Below, in pieces: positions 49,083-59,301 of a stretch of 64,000 nucleotides of DNA (its first letter is position 1; each line of letters begins with the position of its first letter). Where the stretch lies: positions 9,463,922 to 9,527,921 of the forward strand of contig NC_068350.1 of the NCBI RefSeq assembly GCF_014633365.1, in the 5' to 3' direction. The position numbers were made by a program, and so were the translations under genes. The stretch is from Diospyros lotus (lineage: Eukaryota > Streptophyta > Magnoliopsida > Ericales > Ebenaceae). The notes beneath the pieces are model-generated. The model made no database searches. It was not told the origin of the DNA and saw only the letters and a program-made list of their open reading frames with translations.

Positions 49083-49760
49083 TCCTTACCTCATCAAACA
49101 CCTCTCTTAGTGTAGGTAAGGGTTTAGTACCTAATAATCTTCCACGAACTTCATCCATATCTGAGTTAAGACCATGGAGAAAATAAAAACATGACCATTT
49201 TCCAACATTTTAGTGTATTTTGTGCTATCAGCTGGACACTCCCAATTAATAGTGTAGAATAAATCCATCTCATGGCATAACTCAATCAAAACATTATAGT
49301 ATTCTGTAACATTAAGGTTACCTTGTCTAGTTGTACGAATGGCTGACCTGATTTCAAAGCGTTGAGAGGTATTCTCCAAATCTGAGTACATTTCTTAGAC
49401 TGCATCCCAAATCTCTTTTGCAGTCTTGTAGAAGAGATAAGTTTTATCGATCCTTGGCTTCATTGAGTTGATAAGCCATGCCATAATAGTTGAATTTTCT
49501 ACTTCTTAGATGCCATAATTTGCTATTGTATTTGGCGAGGTAGAATAGCTCCTGTCAAGTATCTAGCTTTTCCCTTCCCCTTAATCACGAGCAAAACAGA
49601 TTGAAACCTCTCTGAAATTACTCCCATTCAATTTATGTTGAGTAATCTGCAGAGGATGGTTATTAATAGGGTTTGTAGAAAAATTGGACTGAGAATAAGG
49701 GTTAGGAGAACTCGTGGCTGAAGCTTCGGTTATGGTTGGGTTTAGCAGAGTTTCAGCCAT
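49083..49760 (-). pseudogene. Copia A gag amino-terminal part
   Basis: It starts MAETLLNPTITEAS at 49760 on the minus strand, followed by NHPLQITQHKLNG and the gag core (49131-49391, with VTEYYNVLIELCHEMD). The sequence is interrupted at 49083 by the nested element and resumes at 45705. Confidence 0.8.
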
Positions 49761-49784
49761 GATTTTTTAAACAACCTAGACCCT

Positions 49785-50103
49785 TGTCACGACCCTAGGG
49801 TTTAGAATGGGATTTTGGAGGAATTTGAAGAAGAAGAACAAAATGGGGAAGCAAATAGAACAAAAAGAGGGAGAAGTTGAGAAGGGAAGAAAGGGTTTAG
49901 ACAGACAGAGAGGAAGAGATAAGAGAGAAAGAAAACAGAATGATTCATTCAATTAATCGATAGCCCCTATTCTCCATTCAACAGCCTATTTATAGGCTAT
50001 GCAGTTATTACCCACCTAACAAACTAACAACTAAGTACCACTACACACAAAGGGAAAATACAAACAAGAAACAATTACAACTAATGCCCTTGGGGACATG
50101 ACA
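49785..50103 (-). repeat. 3' LTR of the gag-only gypsy derivative
   Basis: 319 bp, terminating on the plus strand with acatgaca, next to the purine tract. Confidence 0.88.
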
Positions 50104-51953
50104 TTTCCCCTCCAAATGAGAAAATTCTTATCCCCAAGAATTTACAGCAACGCTACAGTTCAACCAACCCCTACTTTCAATACTTGCTACCACCTTCTCT
50201 CCTTCTTCCTCTTTTGCCTTTTGCCTTTAAGTAGTAAAAGGCTAACAGCGTTTACAGCCTTGGAATGTTCCGCCTCTACCTCAGCCCTTCCTTCAAACAC
50301 AACCTCTCTTTCTTCTTCCTCTTTTTCATCCAATCCTTCCATGTTTAGTAGCAGTCTTTTGCATTGGTGGCCTGAACAGAAGTTATCTTCACATTTATAG
50401 CACGATCCTATTTGCCTCCTCTACTCTAGCACAGAATTTTTGACTGTATAATGGTTAGAGTTAATCTCGGGGTTTCCTTCCAACTACTGATTGGTGGGAG
50501 GTTAATCCTTCCATGCTCGGTTAAACTCAACTGAAACATCTTCAATAACGCCCTCAATTCTTCAAACTTCACTTGGTAGTCAATCACCGAACCCTCCTGC
50601 TTCAATTTATTAAATTCTTCAACCATGTTTGACATATTTCTTTCTCCAAACTGGTCACAAAATTCTCCCACAAATTTCGACCAATTCAATGTATTTCCCC
50701 TATCTTGCGCCCACCCTTGATACCAAGAATCACTTGTATCATTGAGATAGACTGCTACTAATGTAACCTGTTGTTCCTCTTGAATTCAGTAGAATTCAAA
50801 AAACCTTTCACAATGGCAAACCCACCACCATGGTTTCACCCCCTCAAACATTGGAATTTCTAATCAGGGCATAGGCGTATGTACAGTAGTTTGGAAAGAA
50901 GTTCTTTTACCTTATTGCCTCACTCCAAAGCAAGCTAATCCTCTGCTTCTAGCCCTTCATTAGGTCTAGGGAGAATGCTGTCATAGATCAAGGTCGAGTC
51001 CCCCCTTGTTCTTGGAGGGAAATCTAACGGAAGACGGAATTGGGCAGTGTTGCCAGCATGTTAAACATGTTGTTGATCTTCTACCCTTACTATTTTACTG
51101 AATCTCTATTCTTCTCCAATTCCCTTACACTGTCCTTGATAGTCATAATATCCTCTCAGCTCTGGATCATAACTTCTTGGGACTAAGACATGCCAAATTC
51201 CAACGCCTCCATCCTTGATTCCAATTGCTTCATTCAGGTTCCTTTAGCCATCTTGCAATTTTGTCACAACCCTATTGCAATTGTCTTCTTACCCGATTTC
51301 GACAATCTTGATCACTGCTCCTGCTCTCACAATCTTGTCACAGCCCTGTCACACGGTCTCCTTAGCCGATTCCGATAATCTTAATCGCTGCTCCTGCTCT
51401 CACAATCTTGTCACAACCCTATCGCATGGTCTCGTTAGCCGATTCTTACAATCTTGATCATTGCTCCTTCTTGCATCTGTGAGTCCACTTCGCACCTTCC
51501 TTCTCGCTAGAATCCCAGTTGCAATCGCTGGGGTTCCTGCTCACCCAGACATATTATGTCACCTTCAAGTCCACCAAGAATTGATCAAAGGAGCTCGCCT
51601 GATCTGTTTTGCCTTTAAACGACGAACAGGAATTACCCGAACTTCTGCTGAAAGCCGCCTTTAATCACCATTAAGACCAATCGGCCAATCTCGATTCTCC
51701 TTCGTTCATTCGGCTCTATTGCAATTTAATAGTTGTTGCAAGATACACACCCAAAATTCGTCGGACTCTCCTTCGCTAAATTGGCAACAGGATTTAACAA
51801 CCCCAAATCAATCAGCTTAATTACAATTTTCCTTACAGCTCGATCACTTCAGACACTGCTAGCTGTGTTGGATTAAACCTTAATTTCACTGCTTAAGATT
51901 TTCACCCAATTTGCTAGAATCACAGCCAAGGATTGAATGGCTCTGATACAAAT

Positions 51954-52283
51954 TGTCACGACCCTATGGTTTCCTAGGGTTTAGAATGAGATTTTGGAGG
52001 AATTTGAAGAAGAAGAACAAAATGGGGAAGCAAACAGAACAGAAAGAAGGAGAAGTTGAGAAGGGAAGGAAAGGGTTTGGACGGACAAAGAGGAAGAGAT
52101 AAGAGAGAGAGAAAATAGAATGATTCATTCAATTAATCGATAGCCCCTATTCTCCATTCAACAGCCTATTTATAGGCTGTGCAATTATTACCTAACTAAC
52201 AAACTAGCAACTAAGTACCACTACACACTAAGGGAAAATACAAACAAGAAACAATTACAACTAATACCCTTAGGGTCATGACA
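51954..52283 (-). repeat. 5' LTR of the gag-only gypsy derivative
   Basis: Differs from the 3' LTR at 49785-50103 by scattered substitutions and about 11 extra bases near 51966-51976. Contains a cctataaatagg promoter element on the minus strand. Confidence 0.88.
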
Positions 52284-52323
52284 ACCTTAAGATCTAGGTT
52301 ACTGGCACTTGGCTTTGATACCA

Positions 52324-52640
52324 TGAAATAAGCTAAATTCTTGAAAGTTTACTTGAATATTATTGAATCTGAGTAGAAGTATTTATACAAGTACAAAATA
52401 TCTATTCTATCTCCTAGAAAATAAGAATAAATTCAAATTTAGATAACAGTAACTAATATTCGAAATGCTAGAATTTATCTTCTACTTTCAAGTTGTATCT
52501 TTCCCTTGAATCTTGGAGCTTTATCTTATCTTCTAGATTGCCTTATCTTTTAAATCGTGAAGTCTTATCTTATCCAGCCACCTTATCTTCCTTTTTAAAC
52601 TTGAACACCCAATCTCATCATCCAACATGGAGTGTCAACA
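52324..52640 (-). repeat. Copia A 5' LTR
   Basis: Reads TGTTGACACTCC…TTATTTCA on the minus strand and is directly followed by the primer site. At 52641 the integrase of Copia C begins, so Copia A is inserted in Copia C. Confidence 0.82.
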
Positions 52641-52644
52641 TAGT

Positions 52645-53950
52645 TATGTGGATAATACCATGTTTGGATAAATAGGCACTAAGGGTAGAATGGAAATATT
52701 CTCCTCCATGATTAGTTTTGAGGACTTGGATGTTTTTGCTTGAAATTGAGTAATAATCATGTTGTGAAAGAACTCAAAGATTTTCCCAACTTTTGATTTT
52801 TCTTTCAATAGGAACACCCATGAGAGTCTAGTATGGTCTTAATGAATGTGAGAAACCATTTAGAACCAATGATATTGTGAATTCTAGGGGGTCTCCAAAT
52901 ATCATTGTGTATCATGGAAAAAGGGTGAGAAGACTTGTCAGGAAGGCTAGAATATGAGGCACAAGTATGCTTGGAAAGTTGACAAATCTCACATTGAAAG
53001 GATGCTTTCTCATTGAATAAAGAAGGAAACAATTTTATGAGATACATAAAGTTTGGATGTCCTAATCGATAGTGCCACAACATAACTGGACTATCAATAT
53101 TAATGCTAGAGTTCCAACGCCATATATGGTCTTCGTGATGGTTGGGGTTTGCTGGCATCTTCGACTAAAAGTAGGTAGAGTCCTACACATAGCCTAGCAC
53201 TGCCAATCATCTTCTCCAAGCCTGATTCCTGAAATTCACATAGGTTGGAAGAGAATTTAGTGATGCAGTTTCTCCCTTTTGTAAATTTGCTCACCGAAAG
53301 TAGGTTACAATTGAGGTTAGAGGCATAAAGAACAGATTCAAGGTTAATTTTTCCAGAAATCATAACAGAACTTGTGCCCTTTACTTGAGAGAGAGATCCA
53401 TCAGCTATACGAATAGTTTAGTTACCATGACAAGGATTGTAATAGCTAAACAAAGACAAATCTCTTGTTATATGGTCTGTTGCCCCGAAGTCAACTATCC
53501 AAGATTTTGGATTTTCCCGTTCGACACTTAATGCATGCAAGGAGTTACCTTTTTGGGCAAGTGAACCAATTCCCATGGGGGCAGAAGTGCTCTGGGGGGT
53601 TTGTTGTAGCATCTTTTGGAGGAGTTCAAGTTGTTATTTGCTGAATGGGTTGGTCTCTGAAATACTTTTGAGACTCAACCATGTTTCCACGACCCTTTCT
53701 TTCTCGTGCCGGCTTCCAATTTGCTGGTTTGCCATGTATCTTCCAGCATGTGTCCTTTGTGTGCCCGATTTTCCGACAGTGCTCGCATACTGGTTTATTC
53801 CTTTGCTACTTGTCACGGTTAGATTAAGCTCCTTGAATTGCCAATGCAAAGTTTTCAACAGGAGAGAGAGAGAATGATGTGTGCCTAGCATTACTTTCTT
53901 CCAGCTTTCTTCCCAATGAACTTCAGAGAAGGCTTCCTGGACATTGGGAA
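52645..53950 (-). pseudogene. Copia C gag end, protease and integrase remnant
   Basis: The minus strand shows a knuckle-like CEHCRKIGHTKDTC (about 53750-53795), a protease site WIVDFGATDHI with Phe in place of Ser/Thr (53418-53612), the HHCC zinc region with WHYRLGHPN and CEICQLSKHTC, and the integrase core (52805-53158). Stops interrupt it. Confidence 0.85.
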
Positions 53951-53959
53951 GGGGCTTGA

Positions 53960-56296
53960 TGTAATACCCAAGAATTTTGGGTTATTATTTTAAAGGAAAA
54001 ATAGAAATTCGGGAAAATTAGATATCTGAAAAGCCCGAAAAATTTACCGAATGTACCCTAAAGCTTAAATGTCTAAAGAAATAGGAACACCTCTAACGAG
54101 CATCTTGAGGCATGATTATTAGGACCGAAAGAAATGGAATCAGGAACGATTTTCGGTACAGCAAAAATGCAGCTGCCATTTAAGTTGCAAAACCGAATTC
54201 TCGTAGGAGACTTCTGAAATGATGATGGAAGCTATGGGAAGCTTCGGTTTATCGAGTAGAACAACCCTTCAAAAGTTTCAAGAAGAAACGAGTAGATTTA
54301 AAGCCGAAACAGAGAAGCGGGCCTAAATGCAATTTTCCAAAGTTGCCCGAGGAGGGTCGAAATGACATTTTTTTCCAAAAGTTGCAAAGAGGAAGTTGAA
54401 AGATTAGAACTTAAGGGACTCAATGAAAATAATCAAAAGTCCAGGGGTATGTGAAAAAGGGACCAAAGTGGGAAAAACGAAACTGAAAGGCCAAAGTGAA
54501 AAAAATGGAAAATTCGGCCATGGCTTCCGACAGTGGCATGCACGGTCTCCGACCGGCCGTTTTAGGCAATGGGCTAGCACAAGGGATGGTCGGGGATCTC
54601 GTAGGAGCACTCATGAGCCATCATTGGGCGTCGGGGTGGCCGGATTTTCGAGAAATCCGACCAAGAAGTTGGCCGCGACATCAAGCTCTGCAACTCGAGA
54701 TTTTTGGTTGTTTGAGAGCTGTTTCAGGTAGATCTAGGGCAGGGTAGAACATCTAAGCCAATGGTTAATGCGGCCAAAGGCAAATCGGGGTTCCCTATCG
54801 CCTATAAATAAAGCCATTTGAAGTAGAAAATTTTAGAACTTGGAGCTTCAAATCGAGGGTCATTTTGAACGAATTAAGAGGCAAGGATAGAGGGCTTTTG
54901 TTGCCCATAGGTTGGAGGTCATATCTGGAGCATTTGGTGAGCAACGGAGCAGAAACGAAGTCAAATCGAAGCCTCGCCGAAGCCCTAGGTGGACCGCCTG
55001 GCCGAGACTTCAAGCTCTCCGTTAACCGACTTTCCGACCTCATTTCGAGCCCATTCAGGTACTATTGTGATCGACTTGGCATAAGCTTCATTTTGGTATA
55101 AATTTTGCATTTTTCCAGCAAGCCGTGGCAGGAAAGGATGACTGGCGCGTGGGCCCCACGTGCCAGTCTCACTCGCCCTAGCACGCGCCAGCGCGTGCGG
55201 GCTTGGTTTTTTTTGCAATTTTTTTTATATTACTTAGAAAAATATTTTAGAATTTCCTATGTAAAAATATTTGGAGAAAAATAGGTGTAGGTATTTATTT
55301 TGGAATATTAGTAAAGAAAAATTGAAGAAAAATAGAGAAAAATGCAAGAAAATTAAAAGAAAATAGGTTTTATTGATTATTTAAACAAATATCTTGCCTA
55401 GGGTGCTTTGGGAAGTGAGGTGAAACATTTGGTGCGAATTTCAAGGTTCGCACGCAAATCAAGGCGGTTTGCACATTTTTCGAGGTATCCCGATAATTGT
55501 AAAAGGTGAGTGATTTTGTCCCTATAACCCATATATGATATGATTTCCTTTTTATGCATGATATTTTTCATATGCTATGATCATTTTCGTTCATATACTA
55601 TTGCACGGGAAAACATGATATACGCACGACACGATATTTTTGTCATATTGAAACTCGTGTATGGGGTTGGAATGTTACCCTAAGAGTGTAGCCGTAATTC
55701 CCCTAGGGCAATAAATGGAACAACGTTAGGCTTATCCTGCAGAGGTTTGGGATTCTGCCTAGGGTTCCGTGCCAGGTTGGTGGGCCTGAAAAGTTACATT
55801 ATGGGTATATGTTTATAAATGTCCATGCATCATGCATCATTCATCATTCATTCATGTTTATCTAACTCTCACTTAGAAGATTTCATCTTCTGATATTGGA
55901 TTATGTCCCTAGAATATTCCACGTTTCAGGCGAGGCAAGCAGCCAGAAGGGCAAGGAAGTGATCGAGGCATGATCGTGTTGGAAATTTTGTGGGTCCCAT
56001 GTGAGACTAGGACCATCTATTTTATTCAGATGTATTGTTTAGATTTTAGTATTGTTTATTATGTTATGTTGGGTGAACGATCTGTATGTACCCACATATG
56101 TTATGTTTTTGAGGTTTCTTACAGGTTCTGATCTTACTTCCGCTCATGTTTAAAGTGTATCATTCATTTACTATGTTTGGAAGTGTTATTAAATAAAAGT
56201 TATGTTGAGGATTTATTGCCGGTTTATGTTTGATGTTTATATAAAAAAAAAAAAAATCCTAGCATATATTAATGCCTTGGAAGTCGGGGTGTTACA
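53960..56296. mobile_element. Solo LTR, 2337 bp, Del/Tekay-like
   Basis: It starts TGTAATACCC and ends GGGGTGTTACA, the typical inverted termini of long LTRs of Del/Tekay-type gypsy elements. A perfect 5-bp duplication cttga flanks it (53955-53959 and 56297-56301). There is no internal region, so it arose by recombination between two LTRs. Short frames inside (for example 54423-54731) have no known domain. The middle is less A+T-rich (54500-55200). It interrupts the gag frame of Copia C. Confidence 0.88.
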
Positions 56297-56400
56297 CTTG
56301 ATACTTAGGATTCTTCCTCTCACATCGTGTAGATTCTTGTTGAGCCTGAGAAAGAACCGGTAGACCTAGTATTTTTCAACAATTTTCTTGTATTGTTTAC

Positions 56401-56596
56401 TGTGAGAAAACAATTATGAGAGAAAAACCTAAGAGATTAGTCTCTTAGTGTGTTATTTATAATAGGCACAACAGGCCTAATAACCTACAAGCTTAACCTA
56501 TGGGCTTAACCTAATTACACATAGTTACAACAAATAAATAAATAAAAACACATACAATAATATACAATATATCTAATTATACTAATAATTCTAATA
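56401..56596 (-). repeat. Copia B 3' LTR
   Basis: 196 bp, TGTGAGAAAA…TTCTAATA on the plus strand. It keeps a 13-bp segment lost from the 5' LTR. Confidence 0.93.
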
Positions 56597-56603
56597 CTCT
56601 CCC

Positions 56604-58110
56604 TCAAGCTGGAGCATAGATATCATATGCACCAAACTTATTACAGGTATATTCTATCCGAGAACCGTTTAGAGACTTGGTGAAAACATCGACAAGTTGA
56701 TCACTGGAGTTAACAAACTCTATAACAATAACACCTTCAACCAACTTTTCTCTAATAAAGTGACAGTTGATTTTAATATGCTTAGTCTGCTCATGGAAAA
56801 CTGGATTGGAAGCAATATGCAAGACAACCTGATTATCACAAACAAGCTTCATAAGGGACACTTCACAAAACTTGAGTTCCTCCAAGAGTTGCTTAAGCCA
56901 GATGAGCTCATAAGTTGCATTAGCCATAGCCCGATACTCTGCCTCTGCATTGGATCTAGTTACTACATTCTGTTTCTTACTTTTCAAATAAATCAGATTT
57001 CCTCCCATAAGAACACAATATCCAGAGGTAGACCGACGATTAGAAGGAGAGTCGACCCAATCTGCATCTGCATAACAACAAATATCTGTGTGCCCATTAT
57101 CCTCATAGGGTAGCCCTTTACCCGATGCTCGTTTGATATATCTCAGAATTTGGATAACAGCATCCCAGTGAGAATCACATGGAGAACTAAGAAACTGACT
57201 CACCACACTCACAACAAAAGCAATGTCGAGACGAGTAACTGTGAGATAGTTCAGTTTGTCTACCAATCTTCTATACCTTCCAGGATTTGAGTAAAACTCC
57301 CCTTATCCCAGCAAGAGTTTGACATTTGGGTCCATTGGGGTGTCAATCGATTTGCAGTTCACCATACCAATTTCTTCTAAGATGTCAAGTGCATACTTCC
57401 TCTGAGAGATTGAGATCCCATCTCTTGATTGAGCAACTTCAATACCTAAGAAATACCAGAATTTGCCTAGGTCTTCAGTCTGAAAGTGTTGATGGAGATG
57501 TTCTTTTAGATTTTGTATACCAATCTGATCGTTCCCTATAATAACAATGTCATCTACATAAACAACGAGGTAGATACATAAAGAAGAAAAATATCGATAG
57601 AAAACTAAATGATTAGCTTCACTTCGAGTGAGACCAAAAGTTTGAACCACAGTGTTGAACCTGCCGAACCACGCTCATGGAGATTGTTTTAGGTCATAGA
57701 GAGACTTCTTGAGTTTGCAGACTACATTGGACTCCCCCTGAGCAACAAAACCAGGTGGTTGCTCCATATAAACCTCCTCTTGCAAATCACCGTGAAGAAA
57801 GGCATTCTTAATGTCCAATTGATAGAGCGGCCAATGACGCGTGGTGGCCATAGAGAGAAATAAGCGAATAGATGTCATTTTAGCAACTAAAGAGAAAGTA
57901 TCACTATAATCCAGTCCATAGATCTGTGTAAAGCCTTTGACAACCAAGCGGGCTTTAAGACATTCCACCTTTCCATTGGGGCCCACTTTAGGGGTTAACA
58001 CCCACCAACAACCAACAGGAGTCTTTCCTGGTGGCAAAGGCACCAAATCCCAAGTGCCAAAAGAATGCAAAGCACTCATCTCATCTAACATAGCCTAGCG
58101 CCAACCAAGA
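56604..58110 (-). pseudogene. Copia B reverse transcriptase and RNase H
   Basis: On the minus strand: reverse transcriptase begins near 58091 with FGTWDLVPLPPGKTPVGCWW, then CLKARLVVKGFTQIYGLDY, QLDIKNAFLHGDL and EVYMEQPPGF (57675-58091). The catalytic box is in YLVVYVDDIVII (about 57540-57575). RNase H is at 56604-57266, with CYADADWVDSPSNRRSTSGY and SNAEAEYRAM. Few stops separate the frames. Only the hAT insertion detaches this part from integrase. Confidence 0.9.
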
Positions 58111-58138
58111 TGGGACATGGCTTCACCTATGGTTTTAG

Positions 58139-59293
58139 CATAGTTCTGAAAGGCACGATGCGCAGCAAGGCGCAAAGGGTCCTAGAGCCTGAGGCGCAAG
58201 GCGCGCCTTTGCGAAGCGAGGCGCACCTTTTAGAAAAAAAAAACTCAAAATCTTGTAAAATCATAAAAACTATTAAATTATCAATAATAACACATGCATA
58301 TCATTAATGATTCATTATCTTCAAATTCTAAACTAACATCATCAAAGTTGATTCATTCATTATGCAAATTCTAAACTATAAACATCATCAAAGTTCAAAC
58401 TTAAAGTCTCAAACTCAAACAAGTACCAATCATTATGCAAAGTTCTAAACAAACACATAAACACTACAAGTCCACAATCAATAAAGAAGTTTTAATAAAT
58501 CATCATCAAGGAGATTATTAACATCAAGGTCAATATCTTCATCATCCCCTTCAATCACCCCTTCATCATCTAACGGTGCCATATTTCGCTCATCCCTATA
58601 ATTCTTCTTTTTTTGCATGTACTCTCCAATTTCTTGTTTTACTGATGAAGGACATTTTGGACAAGTTTTAGTACTCTCCACAATCAATAAACACTATAAG
58701 TCCACAATCAAAAAAATGTTTTCATTTTAAAAAATGATATTTTTCTAAGTCTGAAAAATTAGCGCATTATAAGAAGACATATAAGAAAATGTTTTCATTT
58801 TAAAAAACTATCTCCCGGTATTTTAATAGCTAATATTCATTGTTGTTAAAATGATTTTTAATGAATTTTTCAAGAAATAGTAAGTATGTATTTTGGGGGT
58901 GGTAAAATCGTTAAATTCTGAGTTTGTGCTAAAACCAAAATTCTATTTTCTTATTGCTATGGATTTTGATTTTTTAGATATTTTTATTGAATCCAACTAG
59001 GGGGTACTTTCTTATTTACATTTATGTATTAAAGTAAATAGAAGGTAAAATATAAATAAAAGTAAATGTAAATATGTTGTAATGTATATTTGTAATGCAT
59101 ACATGCTAGAATTGAGAAGAGGGGGGGAATTGAGTTGCCTAGGTTTTAATTAAACCTAGGTTTCATGAGGCGCGCCTCACGCCTCTCGCCTCGGCGCCTC
59201 ACCATGCAAGGCGAGCGCCTCACTGAAATCGCCTCGGCCCAGGCGAGGCATTGAACTGGCGCCTTGCGCCTAGGCGCGCCTTTAACAACTATG
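58139..59293 (-). mobile_element. hAT internal-deletion derivative, copy 2 (1155 bp)
   Basis: The termini are CATAGTTCTGAAAGG and, in reverse complement, CATAGTTGTTAAAGG. A perfect 8-bp duplication ggttttag flanks it (58131-58138 and 59294-59301). It is clearly the same family as 25695-27095 but with a larger internal deletion. The minus-strand frame 58478-58687 keeps CPKCPSSVKQEIGEYMQKKK and the acidic tail EGDDEDIDLDV without the catalytic core. It interrupts the Copia B polyprotein between integrase and reverse transcriptase. Confidence 0.95.
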
Positions 59294-59301
59294 GGTTTTA
59301 G

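Larger units (their letters stand above)
49785..52283 (-). mobile_element. Gag-only Ty3/gypsy derivative, 2.5 kb
   Basis: LTRs lie at 49785-50103 (319 bp, 3' LTR) and 51954-52283 (330 bp, 5' LTR), with termini TGTCATG and CGTGACA on the minus strand. Flanks accct (49780-49784) and acctt (52284-52288) look like a 5-bp target duplication with one change. The primer site is TTTGTATCAGAGCC beside the 5' LTR and the purine tract is TGGAGGGGAAA beside the 3' LTR. The interior keeps only gag: FGERNMSNMVEEFNKLKQE (50426-50689) and a CCHC knuckle CYKCEDNFCSGHQCK (about 50345-50398). Pol is absent. The gag resembles that of G1. It lies in the leader of Copia A. Confidence 0.9.
44185..52640 (-). mobile_element. 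Copia A, 5' half, with two nested insertions
   Basis: The 5' LTR is at 52324-52640 (317 bp, TGTTGACACT to ATTTCA on the minus strand) and is followed by the primer-binding site TGGTATCAAAGCC (52311-52323). Gag starts at ATG 49760. Gag, CCHC and protease continue to about 44900, and integrase to 44185, where Copia Y cuts in. Reverse transcriptase, RNase H and the 3' LTR are absent. The gypsy derivative (49785-52283) sits in the leader between primer site and gag, and the non-autonomous LTR element (45706-49082) sits inside gag. Confidence 0.88.

Noticed and set aside
53575..53877. Plus-strand 100-codon frame
   Set aside because: Antisense shadow of Copia C protease and zinc-knuckle sequence.
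54400..55220. Open frames on both strands in a less A+T-rich block as a gene
   Set aside because: They lie inside the solo LTR bounded by TG…CA and a target duplication, and encode no known domain.
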